Assembly (NCBI RefSeq): GCF_022919095.1
Contig: NZ_CP095073.1
Location: 3,472,001-3,536,000, forward strand
Reading direction: 5' to 3'
Length of the DNA: 64,000 nt
DNA from: Halobacillus salinarum
GTDB taxonomy: Bacteria; Bacillota; Bacilli; Bacillales; Halobacillaceae
Both the position numbers and the translations under genes were made by a program. Shown here one piece after another: positions 42,815 through 53,020 of the stretch; the stretch's first letter is position 1, and every line of letters begins with the position of its first letter. The notes beneath the pieces were generated by a model. That model was not told the DNA's origin. It searched no databases and was given only the letters and a program-made list of their open reading frames with translations.

Positions 42815-44656
42815 TTAAACGTCAGCATTTTGCAGTTTTTTCTTTTTCGCTGCTTTTTCACGTTCGTTTTTATTCAGATATTTTTTGCGCAACCGTACAT
42901 TTTCCGGAGTTACTTCACAATACTCGTCATCATCTAAATACTCGATGGCTTCTTCAAGAGTCAGTTTACGCGTTTTCTTAATAGTTGTTGTTGTGTCTTT
43001 TGTTGCGGAACGGACGTTAGTCAGGTGTTTCTCTTTCGTAATGTTTACGGTCAGATCATTTTCACGGTTGTGTTCCCCGACGATCATCCCTTCATAAACT
43101 TCTGTTCCAGGCTCAACAAAGATAGTACCCCGATCCTCAAGATTCATAATGCCGTAAGTGGAAGCTTTTCCTTTATCAAGAGATACGAGTACTCCTTGGC
43201 GACGTCCGCCTACTTGACCTTTTGTTAACGGAGCATAGCCGTCAAACGTGTGGTTAAGGATCCCATATCCGCGGGTCTGGGTCATAAACTCAGTCGAATA
43301 ACCGATTAATCCCCGGGAAGGCACGAGAAACTCAAGACGTACCTGGCCGTTTCCATCATTGACCATGTCCTGCATTTCACCTTTTCGGTACCCAATGGAT
43401 TCCATGACCGCACCTTGATATTCTTCAGGGGTATCAATTTGAACTCTTTCGACCGGTTCACATGTGACACCGTCGATTTCTTTAATGATTACTTTTGGCT
43501 TGGAAAGCTGCAGTTCAAACCCTTCTCTTCTCATATTTTCAACAAGAATAGAAAGGTGTAATTCTCCACGTCCAGATACAGTGAATGCATCTGGAGAATC
43601 CGTCGGATCCACACGAAGACTCACATCGGTTTCCAACTGCGTCATCAGACGTTCTTCAATTTGACGTGAAGTAACATACTTTCCTTCACGGCCAGCGAAT
43701 GGGCTGTTATTAACGAGGAAGGTCATTTGCAGCGTCGGTTCATCAATACGTGGAATTTCCATTGCTTCCTGATGATCCGGTGAGCAGACCGTTTCTCCTA
43801 CGTTAATGTCTTCTAAACCAGCAATCGCAATAATATCTCCAGCTTTTGCTTCATCAATTTCAATCCGCTTCAAGCCAATAAATCCAAATAGCTTCGTGAT
43901 CCGGAACTTCTTCACGAAACCGTCTTTTTTCATTAAGGAAACCTGCTGACCCACTTTAATAGTACCGTTAAATACTCGTCCAATGCCGACACGACCTAAA
44001 TAATCATTGTAATCGAGCAATGTCACCTGAAACTGAAGTGGATCCTCTTTCGTATCTACAGGTGCAGGAATGTTGTTCATGATCAGCTTAAAGATCGGAT
44101 CCATGGTTTTCTGCTGGTCTTCAGGCTCATCTCCTGAAGTACCATTTAAAGCTGAGGCATACACGACAGGGAATTCCAGCTGTTCATCGTCAGCTCCGAG
44201 CTCGATAAATAAGTCGAGGACTTCATCCACAACTTCATCCGGACGCGCATTCGGACGGTCGATTTTGTTTAATACCACTACTGGAGTCAGCTTTTGTTCG
44301 AGAGCCTTCTTTAAAACAAAACGCGTCTGAGGCATACAGCCTTCATAAGCGTCGACAACTAATAAAACACCGTCTACCATTTTCAGGATACGTTCAACTT
44401 CCCCGCCGAAGTCCGCGTGTCCTGGAGTATCAAGGATATTAATTCGAGAATCGTTATAATTGATGGCGGTATTTTTAGCTAGGATTGTAATGCCGCGCTC
44501 TTTTTCCAAATCATTGGAATCCATAGCGCGCTCGTCCACGTGTTCATTTTCACGGAAAGTACCAGAGTAATGGAGCATCTGGTCTACCAATGTTGTTTTT
44601 CCGTGGTCAACGTGTGCGATGATCGCAATGTTGCGAATATCATTTCTGTGTTGCAT
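42815..44656 (-). CDS. typA: Ribosome-associated GTPase TypA/BipA
   Basis: 613 residues from ATG 44656 (AGAGGTGTG upstream; GTG 44665 overlaps that site). G motifs: AHVDHGKTT (G1), RGITI (G2), [12 protein letters not shown] (G3), NKIDRP (G4) and the G5 SALNG. Elongation-factor-like domains and the BipA-specific C-terminus follow. It assists 50S assembly and growth under cold or stress conditions. Confidence 0.97.
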   Translation of the reverse strand: MQHRNDIRNIAIIAHVDHGKTTLVDQMLHYSGTFRENEHVDERAMDSNDLEKERGITILAKNTAINYNDSRINILDTPGHADFGGEVERILKMVDGVLLVVDAYEGCMPQTRFVLKKALEQKLTPVVVLNKIDRPNARPDEVVDEVLDLFIELGADDEQLEFPVVYASALNGTSGDEPEDQQKTMDPIFKLIMNNIPAPVDTKEDPLQFQVTLLDYNDYLGRVGIGRVFNGTIKVGQQVSLMKKDGFVKKFRITKLFGFIGLKRIEIDEAKAGDIIAIAGLEDINVGETVCSPDHQEAMEIPRIDEPTLQMTFLVNNSPFAGREGKYVTSRQIEERLMTQLETDVSLRVDPTDSPDAFTVSGRGELHLSILVENMRREGFELQLSKPKVIIKEIDGVTCEPVERVQIDTPEEYQGAVMESIGYRKGEMQDMVNDGNGQVRLEFLVPSRGLIGYSTEFMTQTRGYGILNHTFDGYAPLTKGQVGGRRQGVLVSLDKGKASTYGIMNLEDRGTIFVEPGTEVYEGMIVGEHNRENDLTVNITKEKHLTNVRSATKDTTTTIKKTRKLTLEEAIEYLDDDEYCEVTPENVRLRKKYLNKNEREKAAKKKKLQNADV

Positions 44657-44857
44657 ATAGCACACACCTCTTTCGAATTACAAATTATTTCAACTTATCT
44701 AGTATAACATAATAACAAGTTTATCAACACTTTTGGTCCCTTTTTACACGATCTTAATGTAATTTAAACATATCTCTAGTTTTCGTAAGCCCTTTCCCCT
44801 ATGAATGAAAGGCATTACAATAGAGAAAAGTACAGAATGGAAGAAGGAAAATGCAAT

Positions 44858-45667
44858 ATGTCCTATCAGCAAATAAAATGGGCAATCGTGATTGCACCCG
44901 CACTGATTATCGGCATCTGGGAATATGTCCGCCACGAGTGGCTTCTCACTTTTTTATCTATGAATGCCGGAAACTGGCTCTCCCCCGTAATCGTGCTCGC
45001 AGTAACCTTTCTTGTGAATCAGCGGCTGTTCCTTCTATTGGAAAAGAACCAGGTAGAACTGGAAGAAGAAAAAACGAAGCAGACCATTTTAAGAGAACGC
45101 CAGGCCATCTCCAGGGAGCTCCACGATTCAATCTCCCAATCCCTTTTCTTATTATCGGTCAAAACACAGACAATCCAAACGGAGGAAAAAGAAAAACTTG
45201 ATAAAATCAACAGGATCCTGGATGATATCCATGCCAATGTAAGAGATTCAATTAACCAGTTACGAACCCCGGATTTCCGCCAGTGGAGAGATGCCTTAAA
45301 TGACTTAAAAGAACTGCTTTGGAGGGAACTTCCGCATGTGGATTGGGAGCAGCAGTGGACGCTTGACGAACAAGAATTTTCATTGGAGGAAAAAATACAA
45401 CTTTACAGTATTTTAAGAGAAGCATGTATGAACATTATTAAACATGCCCGGCAAGTAACCCTTGTTAATGTCACGTCTTTTAAAGATAAACAGGTGAACT
45501 ACATTAAAGTTGTGGATGATGGCGTAGAATGGCGCAGTCCACATTCACCTAACGAGCGCTACGGTCTGGAGATTATGAAAGAGCGTGCGCTTCATCTCGG
45601 ATGGGAATTGCAGTTACAGCGTAAAGATGAACGGACCGTTCTGCAATTGAAGCAAAAGGAGCAATGA
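44858..45667 (+). CDS. Sensor histidine kinase (HisKA_3 type)
   Basis: About 269 residues from ATG 44858; ATG 44837 is possible. Two membrane segments at the N-terminus (about residues 6-25 and 40-60), a short coiled coil, then the phosphoacceptor helix ERQAISRELHDSISQSLF. The ATPase domain is short: an N box in REACMNIIKHA and D-box DDGVEW are visible, but the G2 box is only ERYGLEIMKERA. There is almost no extracellular loop, as in intramembrane-sensing kinases. Its response regulator follows after 3 bases. Confidence 0.9.
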   Translation: MSYQQIKWAIVIAPALIIGIWEYVRHEWLLTFLSMNAGNWLSPVIVLAVTFLVNQRLFLLLEKNQVELEEEKTKQTILRERQAISRELHDSISQSLFLLSVKTQTIQTEEKEKLDKINRILDDIHANVRDSINQLRTPDFRQWRDALNDLKELLWRELPHVDWEQQWTLDEQEFSLEEKIQLYSILREACMNIIKHARQVTLVNVTSFKDKQVNYIKVVDDGVEWRSPHSPNERYGLEIMKERALHLGWELQLQRKDERTVLQLKQKEQ

Positions 45668-45670
45668 AGC

Positions 45671-46300
45671 ATGACAACTTATAAAGTATTAATTGCCGAT
45701 GACCACGAGCATGCGCGGGAAGCCATTCGGGACATCCTCTCTGCTTCTTCGTCCTGTGAAATTATTGGTGAAGCCGTCAATGGAATAGAGGCCGTAAACT
45801 TGGCAGAGCAATTGCATCCGGATTTGATTTTAATGGATATTCATATGCCGGAATGCAACGGCCTTCAAGCTACACGTACGATTAAGCAGAAGCTTCCAGA
45901 GAGTAAAATCATTATTTTAACCGTGTCCGAAGATAGTACCCATTTATTTGAAGCCTTAAAAGAAGGAGCTCAGGGGTATCTTTTAAAAAATACCCGTCCT
46001 AATGAATGGGATGCTTACATAGAAGCTGTGTTGGACGGACGAAGGATTTCAAAAGCGTTTATTGACGATACGCTTTCTAAACTTATGGGTTCGGAGCCTA
46101 AGGAAAAGCCTCCACTTTCCAGCCGTGAAATTGAAGTCATGAAGCTGGCAGCTTCTGGGGCGACGAACAAAGAAATATCTTCGCAGCTTCATATTACGGA
46201 AAATACCGTAAAGAATCATTTAAAAAGCGTATTGAGAAAATTAAACATCAAAAATAGGGTAGAATTGGCGCGGGTCGCTTATGAAAGCAAGTGGCTGTAA
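45671..46300 (+). CDS. NarL/FixJ-family response regulator
   Basis: 209 residues. Receiver domain with acidic pocket IADDHEHA, phosphorylated Asp in LILMDIHMPE, Thr in ILTVSED and Lys in GYLLKNT. C-terminal LuxR-type helix-turn-helix LSSREIEVMKLAASGATNKEI. It works with the kinase upstream; its target genes are unknown. Confidence 0.93.
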   Translation: MTTYKVLIADDHEHAREAIRDILSASSSCEIIGEAVNGIEAVNLAEQLHPDLILMDIHMPECNGLQATRTIKQKLPESKIIILTVSEDSTHLFEALKEGAQGYLLKNTRPNEWDAYIEAVLDGRRISKAFIDDTLSKLMGSEPKEKPPLSSREIEVMKLAASGATNKEISSQLHITENTVKNHLKSVLRKLNIKNRVELARVAYESKWL

Positions 46301-46326
46301 ATCGGATAGAAAGTTAAGGTGAATGC

Positions 46327-47253
46327 ATGTTACAGACAACAAGAAAAGGGGAATGGTTTGAAATCATTGTCCCTGCTAAATGGGATGGATCAACTGTAGA
46401 ACAAGTACTAAGGAACAAATGGAATGTGCCACGCAAGCTGCTGCATAAATTCAGATCCACTAGAGGTGTGACGTTAAATAACGAAATTCCTCATTGGAAG
46501 ACCCATACAGTCCATGACGGAGATATCCTCCGGATACGGCTGTTTGAACCGCAGCCCTTGGAGGTCGTTCCGGCTTACATGGACATCGATGTCGTTTTTG
46601 AAGATGATCATCTGCTTGTCGTAAATAAGCCCGCCGGCATCGGCACCCACCCGAATACACCCGAGAATACAAGTACGTTGGTCAATGGTGTTGCTTTTTA
46701 TTTTCAATCCAATGGAATAGAAGCAACCCCAAAATATGTGCACAGGCTGGATCGAGATACGTCCGGAGCCCTTTTATTTGCAAAACATGACCTGGCGATT
46801 GCGACGCTTGGCAATCAATTAAAAAAGCGGGAAATCAAGCGCACCTACTTAGCCTGGGTAGAAGGGAAAGTAAAGACAAAACAAGGGACAATCTGCGAAC
46901 CGATAGGGAAAGACCGCCATCACCCTGTAAGAAGAAGAGTCTCAAAGACCGGGCAGGAAGCGGAGACTGATTATGAAGTCATCGAATATAATCCTGAGCG
47001 GAAGGCAACCCTTCTGAAGCTTCAGCTTAAAACAGGACGAACCCACCAAATCAGAGTGCATTTGAGCTATATCGGACATCCCCTGATGGGAGACGATCTT
47101 TATGGAGGAAAAGCAAAAATCAGTCATAAACAGGCCCTTCATGCAGCAAAACTCACCTTTGTCCATCCTTTTACCGAAGAAGAAGTGACATGCTATGCTC
47201 ACGCTGATTCTGAAATTAAATTGTTTACAGAATCGCAGATCCTTCAAGTATGA
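46327..47253 (+). CDS. RluA-family pseudouridine synthase
   Basis: 308 residues. An N-terminal S4-like domain (about 10-80), then the catalytic domain with the active Asp in YVHRLDRDTSGALLFAK and the GRTHQIRVHLSYIGHPLMGD motif. It changes uridines in rRNA or tRNA; the exact site cannot be told from sequence. AAGGTG precedes the ATG. Confidence 0.92.
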   Translation: MLQTTRKGEWFEIIVPAKWDGSTVEQVLRNKWNVPRKLLHKFRSTRGVTLNNEIPHWKTHTVHDGDILRIRLFEPQPLEVVPAYMDIDVVFEDDHLLVVNKPAGIGTHPNTPENTSTLVNGVAFYFQSNGIEATPKYVHRLDRDTSGALLFAKHDLAIATLGNQLKKREIKRTYLAWVEGKVKTKQGTICEPIGKDRHHPVRRRVSKTGQEAETDYEVIEYNPERKATLLKLQLKTGRTHQIRVHLSYIGHPLMGDDLYGGKAKISHKQALHAAKLTFVHPFTEEEVTCYAHADSEIKLFTESQILQV

Positions 47254-47257
47254 GACG

Positions 47258-47286
47258 TCCGGAGAGTTACTTCTCCGGATTTTTTA
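47258..47286 (+). terminator. Intrinsic terminator
   Basis: TCCGGAGA pairs with TTCTCCGGA and is followed by six T; it overlaps the end of the convergent gene. Confidence 0.85.
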
Positions 47287-47751
47287 TGGCTTCAAGCTTT
47301 CCCCTATCCTTTTGAGATTAACCGCCCTTATTGTGAGGAACTTCCGCATGTAACGTTCCAAAAAAAGCTTATCAGCTAGTTTTCCAATATGCCCAAAAGG
47401 AGATTCAAATTGGAGAATATCAATCATTTTTGTACCTTCTCCCTTTTGTTCAAATAAATGGACATGAGTGAATGAGCGAAAGGCGCCTTTCACCATGACA
47501 TCCACAAATTGGTAAGGGCGGTTCATCGATTGGATAAGTGAGGTTAATGTCTGTGTCACACCAAGATGACGGGCACGCCAAGTTACCATCTCCCCCGCTT
47601 CAATAAGTCCTTCCCTTCTTCCTGCAATCGGCTTTTCCTTAGTCTGAGGGACTGTGAACGGATGAAGCCCGATATTCCTGGCAAGGTCAAAGCATTCCTC
47701 AACCGGAACATTTATCCAAACTGACATTTTTATTATAGGAATAAAAGGCAC
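47284..47751 (-). CDS. SRPBCC-family (START-like) protein
   Basis: Up to 155 residues. SVWINVPVEECFDLARNIGLH at the front and MIDILQFESPFGHIGKLADKLFLERYM near the end are typical of polyketide cyclase/SRPBCC lipid- or ligand-binding proteins. The start is doubtful: GTG 47751 lies inside the AGGAGGTG ribosome binding site, ATG 47727 is about 17 bases further, and rare ATT codons lie between. Four bases separate it from the upstream kinase-like gene. Confidence 0.8.
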   Translation of the reverse strand: MPFIPIIKMSVWINVPVEECFDLARNIGLHPFTVPQTKEKPIAGRREGLIEAGEMVTWRARHLGVTQTLTSLIQSMNRPYQFVDVMVKGAFRSFTHVHLFEQKGEGTKMIDILQFESPFGHIGKLADKLFLERYMRKFLTIRAVNLKRIGESLKP

Positions 47752-47754
47752 CTC

Positions 47755-48699
47755 CTACGCATATATGGTCTGCTCAATCAACCGATTCAAATCCTTGAAG
47801 CGGTTGGGTGCAGGATGTTCCAAGTTTAACATGCTGCATAAACCTAGTAAGTCTACCAGACGTGCGATTTCCTTCCACTCTTCTGGTAAATAGATACCGG
47901 AATCTCTCAGTCCGCTGATCAACCCTCTTTCACAAGCCTGATACTCTGGAAAGTTCTCATAACGAATAAAATTTCCTATATCTACATAAATCGAACCCGA
48001 AAACGCAAATTCCCAGTCAAGTACTGCTGTTACACTATTCGTATCCCCTAGTAAGTTCAGCCCGTTAAAATCTCCATGTACAAGAGCGGGACCGGAATCG
48101 TCTAATTTCAACAGCTCCACTTGGCGTGAAGCATAGCTGATGATACGGCTCTGTAATTCCGGTCCGATCCATAACTTTACCTTATCCTGTAGAAAACTTT
48201 CCAAAAGCTGCCTATAACTTTCCGCTTCCAGATGAAAAGGTTCTTCCACCTTCAGGGCTGCATCAAAAAAACCGCTGTTTTCAAAAGAAATGTTCCTAAA
48301 CCTTGCCAGAAGCTCACCCGCTGAGTAGCCCAGGCGTTCATTTGACTGGTTATCGCCTTGATAAAATAAATGTTTCAATTGCTTTCCTTCTTTCCACTCC
48401 ATCAGCCCGGCCCAATTCTCCCCTATTTGAAAGATTGTAAAGAAAGAGGGAACTTCAGGAACATCCCTTAAAAGGCTGTGAAGCTGTCTTTCCATTGTTA
48501 ACCGATCCTTATTGCTGGTTACCCGGATTACTAGAGGAGGAGATTTATGAAATTGTAATTTATAATTGCTGTGACTTAGCCCTCCTGTAAGCTCTTCTAT
48601 CATGAGGACTTCCCTTCCGGTTTCTTCCCTTACTTTCTCGGTAATTTCTTCCACCGGAATGGACGGCTTTACCTTTACACGTTCCCAGTTTTCCTTCAT
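47755..48699 (-). CDS. Aminoglycoside phosphotransferase/choline kinase-like protein
   Basis: 314 residues. The catalytic loop is VHGDFNGLNLL (HGDxxxxN) and the metal-binding site VLDWEFA. The N-lobe contains IEELTGGLSHSNYKL, as in choline and thiamine kinases. Substrate unknown; drug resistance should not be assumed. It pairs with the SRPBCC gene. Confidence 0.85.
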   Translation of the reverse strand: MKENWERVKVKPSIPVEEITEKVREETGREVLMIEELTGGLSHSNYKLQFHKSPPLVIRVTSNKDRLTMERQLHSLLRDVPEVPSFFTIFQIGENWAGLMEWKEGKQLKHLFYQGDNQSNERLGYSAGELLARFRNISFENSGFFDAALKVEEPFHLEAESYRQLLESFLQDKVKLWIGPELQSRIISYASRQVELLKLDDSGPALVHGDFNGLNLLGDTNSVTAVLDWEFAFSGSIYVDIGNFIRYENFPEYQACERGLISGLRDSGIYLPEEWKEIARLVDLLGLCSMLNLEHPAPNRFKDLNRLIEQTIYA

Positions 48700-48781
48700 C
48701 TTTCCACGTCCTTTCCAAAAAGATTACTAGTCTTATTATACAAAACCTGCTAATAATAAGTAGATTATTAATAGCAGGGTC

Positions 48782-48837
48782 TTTACTTGAGAAGGATTAT
48801 CAGTATAATGGATTACAGATATTGAAAATCATTATCA
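48782..48837 (+). promoter_or_regulatory. Fur-controlled promoter of the efe operon
   Basis: TTTACT, 16 bases and TATAAT form the promoter. TGAAAATCATTATCA (48823-48837) follows and matches the Bacillus Fur box TGATAATNATTATCA at all but one position. It overlaps the expected transcription start, so iron-loaded Fur should shut the operon. Confidence 0.88.
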
Positions 48838-48857
48838 TTTGGAAGGGAATTTTACAT

Positions 48858-49733
48858 ATGTATTTTTCAAAAGTTACAACAATTACTTTATTACTGCCAG
48901 TCCTGTTATTTGCCGGCTGCAGCTCAGATCAATCCGGTGAAGCAGAAGAAAAAGATTCAGCAGATCAAACAACTGAACAGACGGATGCAGGCAGCACCAC
49001 CGCTCAGAAGAAATTAGATGAGGCTGTAGAAGCGTATCGTCAGTATGGGCTCTCTCAAACAGATACATTTGTTGAAGATACATCTAAGTTTGTCGATGCT
49101 GTCAAAGCAGGCAATTTGGAGAAAGCAAAGCAATTATATCCTAAGGCCCGTATGCCTTATGAGCGGATTGAACCAATTGCTGAAGCCCTCGGAGATTTAG
49201 ACCCTAAGATCGATGCGCGTGAAGGCGATGTTCCAAAAGATGAATGGACCGGCTACCACAAGATCGAGAAAATCCTGTGGGAGGATAATACGACCGATGG
49301 AGCTGAAAAATACGCGGAGCAGCTATTAAATGATGTGAAATCCCTGCGAGCAAAGATTGAGCTTGCCGAAGTATCTCCTCAAACGCTCGTAACAGGTTCC
49401 GTAGATTTGTTAAATGAAGTATCTTCCTCTAAGATCACCGGCGAGGAGGAGCGGTATTCCCACACTGATCTGTACGACTTTGCAGCTAATGTCGACGGCT
49501 CCAAAAAAATAGTAGAATTACTCAATCCAGTAATAAAAGAAAAGGACGAGGAACTCGCCTCTACTCTTGAGAAGCGATTTGATGAAGTCTATGAAGCTTT
49601 GAACCAGTATAAAAAAGGGGACGGTTACGTATCGTACACAGATCTTTCAGATAAGGATACTCAAAAGCTAAGCAAGTCAATCGATGCACTTGCCGAACCT
49701 TTATCTCAAATCGGGATTGTACTTGAAAAATAA
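48858..49733 (+). CDS. efeO: EfeO-type lipoprotein, iron-binding component
   Basis: About 291 residues from ATG 48858. Lipobox LLFAGCSSD followed by an acidic linker and an M75 peptidase-like (imelysin) domain. AEVSPQTLVTGSVDLLNEV and HTDLYDFAANVDGS are typical, and HKIEKIL supplies the HxxE metal-binding pattern. It hands ferrous iron to EfeB/EfeU outside the membrane. First gene of the operon. Confidence 0.92.
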   Translation: MYFSKVTTITLLLPVLLFAGCSSDQSGEAEEKDSADQTTEQTDAGSTTAQKKLDEAVEAYRQYGLSQTDTFVEDTSKFVDAVKAGNLEKAKQLYPKARMPYERIEPIAEALGDLDPKIDAREGDVPKDEWTGYHKIEKILWEDNTTDGAEKYAEQLLNDVKSLRAKIELAEVSPQTLVTGSVDLLNEVSSSKITGEEERYSHTDLYDFAANVDGSKKIVELLNPVIKEKDEELASTLEKRFDEVYEALNQYKKGDGYVSYTDLSDKDTQKLSKSIDALAEPLSQIGIVLEK

Positions 49734-49803
49734 CAGCCCCCTGCCGCTGGATGATTCATCTAGCGGCTTTCCCTCGTTTATCATCAGGAAAGGAATGGAC
49801 AAT

Positions 49804-51069
49804 ATGAAAGATGATCATACACCTCATTCAAAGAAAATCACCCGCAGAGAAATGCTCTACAGGACAGGTGCCGGCGGGCTGGGATTGCTGATCGGCGCAA
49901 GCGGCGTTGGTTCGATCACTGCACTTGGTAAAACGTCTAGCGAGAAACCAGCTGCTGCAGAGAATCAAATCCCCTTTTATGGAAAGCACCAGGCAGGCAT
50001 TATGACTAAACAGCAGACGTATGTGTACCTGATTTCAATGGACATTACAACAAATAAGTTAGCCGATATCCGTGACTTATTCAAAGAATGGACGGTTGCT
50101 TCTGAGAAAATGGCCATGGGAAACCTGATCGGTGATTATTCCGACAATCTTTATATCCCCCCTGAAGATACCGGAGAAGCTACAGGGTTATCAGCTTCAA
50201 GAATTACCTTTACTTATGGATTCGGAAGCAGTTTTTTTGAAAAAGAAGGCTCCGACCGATTTGGCCTGGCTGCCAAAAAACCAAATCAGCTCCAAGCTCT
50301 CCCCTCCTTTCCTGGAGATGAAATTGAAAAGGAATGGACCGGTGGAGACCTTTGTGTGCAAGTATGTGCGGATGATCAGCAGGTCGCTTTTCATGCGATC
50401 AGGAATCTGCTCAGGATCGGCCGTGGTATTGTAACCCTCCGGTGGATGCAATCGGGCTTTCTTCGGAGTCAGCAGTCAGGAAAAAAGGACAGTACTCCTA
50501 GAAACTTATTTGGATTTAAGGATGGTACGGTGAATCCAAATACAGAAGAAGACTTTAACAATATTGTGTGGTCAAACGGCGCAGAAGCATCCTGGATGAA
50601 GAATGGCAGCTACATGGTCATGCGCCGCATTCGTATGCTGTTGGAAGTATGGGACCGCACTCATTTAAAGGACCAGCAAGCGACCTTCGGCAGAGAGAAG
50701 GTCTCCGGGGCACCATTAGGACAGGAAAAAGAATTTGACGACGTCAAATTAGATAAGAAAGATAGTGACGGCAAGCCCGCTATACCCATGGACGCTCATG
50801 TAAGGCTGGGACGAGGCGACGGATCACAGAAGATATTACGCCGCTCGTATTCTTATTCAAGTGAAATGGATCCTGCACGGGCCCAATTGGATGCAGGTCT
50901 TTTGTTTTTATGTTTTCAGAAAGATCCATTCAAACAATTTGTCCCTATTCAGAAACGCATGGCACAATCGGATCACTTAAATGAATATATCCGGCATATT
51001 GGATCAGCTGTTTTTGCCTGCCCAGGAGGAACGAAGAAAGGTGGATACATCGGCGATTCACTATTTTAA
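49804..51069 (+). CDS. efeB: EfeB DyP-type haem peroxidase (Tat-exported)
   Basis: About 421 residues from ATG 49804. A twin-arginine signal (KKITRREMLYRTGAGGLGLLIGA) marks export in folded form. The DyP motif GFKDGTVNP and the haem region MDAHVRLGRG are present. In the Efe system it oxidises ferrous iron or acts on haem so that the permease can import iron. Needs a Tat system elsewhere in the genome. Confidence 0.93.
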   Translation: MKDDHTPHSKKITRREMLYRTGAGGLGLLIGASGVGSITALGKTSSEKPAAAENQIPFYGKHQAGIMTKQQTYVYLISMDITTNKLADIRDLFKEWTVASEKMAMGNLIGDYSDNLYIPPEDTGEATGLSASRITFTYGFGSSFFEKEGSDRFGLAAKKPNQLQALPSFPGDEIEKEWTGGDLCVQVCADDQQVAFHAIRNLLRIGRGIVTLRWMQSGFLRSQQSGKKDSTPRNLFGFKDGTVNPNTEEDFNNIVWSNGAEASWMKNGSYMVMRRIRMLLEVWDRTHLKDQQATFGREKVSGAPLGQEKEFDDVKLDKKDSDGKPAIPMDAHVRLGRGDGSQKILRRSYSYSSEMDPARAQLDAGLLFLCFQKDPFKQFVPIQKRMAQSDHLNEYIRHIGSAVFACPGGTKKGGYIGDSLF

Positions 51070-51098
51070 TTCAAGCACCATCTGAAAGGATGAACACA

Positions 51099-52883
51099 AT
51101 GGATATAAAGAAACGGAGCCTGCTATCTTTCTTCACCCTGATTTTCCTCCTTACGGTATTTAGTCATTCAAATTCTGGGTATGCTGAGGAAAGCCCCGGA
51201 GAATCGGATCTAATGCCGGCTGTAGGAGACGCGCTGGTTGAAGTAAGGAGTGAAGACTATGAAACTCTTAAACAAACACTTCTTGCTTATGAAAAAGCTT
51301 GGGAAAATACTGAACGCAGGCAGGACATGAAAGACAAAGCATCACAGATTTCAAAACAATTGGAAGCTTCTCAGAAGCTCTTAGAGGAAAAACCTGTACC
51401 TCAAAAAAAGCTGTATGATTCGATTGTTAGTTTAGCAAGATCAACCGATGACTATTTAAATGCCGCTTCAAAAAGTGATACGAGTGTAGATAAAGAGTCC
51501 GTGCTTGGACTCATTAAGAGTCTGGATCAAATCCAAGCTCAGATTGAGCAGGATCATTTCAGCAAAGCACAGACTCTAAATCAGTCCTTTGTAAAAGAAT
51601 GGACAGCACTGGAAAAACCGATTAGAGAAACAAATGTGGGCGCATATGGAACCATAGAAACTAAAATGAGTATGGTCCGGGTCGCTTTAAATAAAACCCC
51701 TGTACAAAAACAACAAGCAGCCGATGCAGTTTCTGAGCTTAGACAGACCATTCAAGACTATACAGACGGAAAATTAGATAATAATGCCAAAACAAATAAA
51801 GAAGTCTCGCTGACTGGCCTGATCGATACATTGGGACAAGTTGAAACGTCCATAGGAAATCAGCAATATGACCAGGCGGCTGCCCAAATGGAAGATTTCA
51901 TTCAATTTTGGCCGCAAGTAGAGGGAAAAGTTCTCACTAAATCCCAAAGCACTTATAATCAAACTGAAAACACGATGACAAAGGTTTTGACCATTCTAAG
52001 TTCACAAAATCCTGATGACTCAGAAGCGATAGAGTTAATTCGTGAAATGAGGTCAGATCTTGAGCCCTATGCTGAAGAAAGCAGTTATTCTGCCTGGGAT
52101 GCTTTTTTTATTCTATTTCGTGAAGGGATGGAAGCCATCTTAATTATTGCGACCCTCCTCGCCTATTTAAGAAGAACCGGAAATCACAATAAACAAGTAT
52201 GGGTTTGGAGCGGCCTCGGGATTGGTCTTTTATTAAGTGCAGGATTGGCTGTAGTGTTGACGCTTGCCTTCGCCGGTATGCAGGCAGGAACTAACCGGGA
52301 GATGATTGAAGGTATTACCGGTATCATCGCAGTTATTATGATGATTACGGTCGGGGCTTGGCTGCATAAACAATCAAATGTATTAGCTTGGAACCAATAT
52401 GTAAATCAACAGCTGCAAAAGGTGATGAAAACAGGTGCAAGCTGGATGCTGGCTCTTGTAACCTTCGTTGCCATCTTCCGAGAAGGAGCAGAAACAATCC
52501 TATTTTATTTAGGAATGGCACCTTCTATCAAGCTCTCTTCTTTACTAGCCGGCATGGGCGGAGCCTTGCTCGTGCTTCTTATCATCGGCTTTCTTTTAAT
52601 AAAATTAAGCGTGCGCATCCCTATTCGGCCATTCTTTCTTGCAGCGAGCCTGCTTATTTACTTTATTGCTTTAAAATTTACAGGAGTCAGCATACATGCT
52701 CTGCAAATCACAGACCTCCTCCCTGTACATCCGCTTACTACAATAGGCAGCATCGACTTGATTGGTTTTTACCCTACTTGGGAAACTGCCTTAGGACAGC
52801 TGATTCTACTGATAATAATTGTTTCCCAATTCTTAAGATCCCAACGGAGGAAACGCCAGTCCAAATCTGAGCTTGCTTCATAA
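51099..52883 (+). CDS. efeU: EfeU/FTR1-family high-affinity iron permease
   Basis: 594 residues. A signal peptide and a large extracellular helical domain (about residues 30-330) precede seven membrane segments. The two iron-translocating REGxE motifs are FREGMEAIL (helix 1) and FREGAETIL (helix 4). The ATG at 51099 fits GAAAGG upstream. Gene order O-B-U differs from B. subtilis (U-O-B). Confidence 0.93.
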   Translation: MDIKKRSLLSFFTLIFLLTVFSHSNSGYAEESPGESDLMPAVGDALVEVRSEDYETLKQTLLAYEKAWENTERRQDMKDKASQISKQLEASQKLLEEKPVPQKKLYDSIVSLARSTDDYLNAASKSDTSVDKESVLGLIKSLDQIQAQIEQDHFSKAQTLNQSFVKEWTALEKPIRETNVGAYGTIETKMSMVRVALNKTPVQKQQAADAVSELRQTIQDYTDGKLDNNAKTNKEVSLTGLIDTLGQVETSIGNQQYDQAAAQMEDFIQFWPQVEGKVLTKSQSTYNQTENTMTKVLTILSSQNPDDSEAIELIREMRSDLEPYAEESSYSAWDAFFILFREGMEAILIIATLLAYLRRTGNHNKQVWVWSGLGIGLLLSAGLAVVLTLAFAGMQAGTNREMIEGITGIIAVIMMITVGAWLHKQSNVLAWNQYVNQQLQKVMKTGASWMLALVTFVAIFREGAETILFYLGMAPSIKLSSLLAGMGGALLVLLIIGFLLIKLSVRIPIRPFFLAASLLIYFIALKFTGVSIHALQITDLLPVHPLTTIGSIDLIGFYPTWETALGQLILLIIIVSQFLRSQRRKRQSKSELAS

Positions 52884-52934
52884 GGAAATAGATGGAAACG
52901 ACCTTGGAATGTCCAACGCTAAGGTCAAACGATA

Positions 52935-52993
52935 AAAATCCGAACTACTCTGCTCCATGCCTCAACGGGATGCGCAGAATAGTTCGGATTTTT
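52935..52993. terminator. Terminator of the efe operon
   Basis: AAAATCCGAACTA (52935-52947) pairs with TAGTTCGGATTTT (52980-52992), with inner CTG/CAG pairing, between convergent genes. Confidence 0.85.
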
Positions 52994-53020
52994 GGATTTG
53001 AAACACTTCTGTCCAGACTC

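Noticed and set aside
42616-42861. 81-residue minus-strand frame overlapping the typA end
   Set aside because: It lies across the typA 3' end and two terminators and has no start signal.
47755-48699. Aminoglycoside resistance gene
   Set aside because: The kinase fold is clear but broad; nothing links it to drug substrates.
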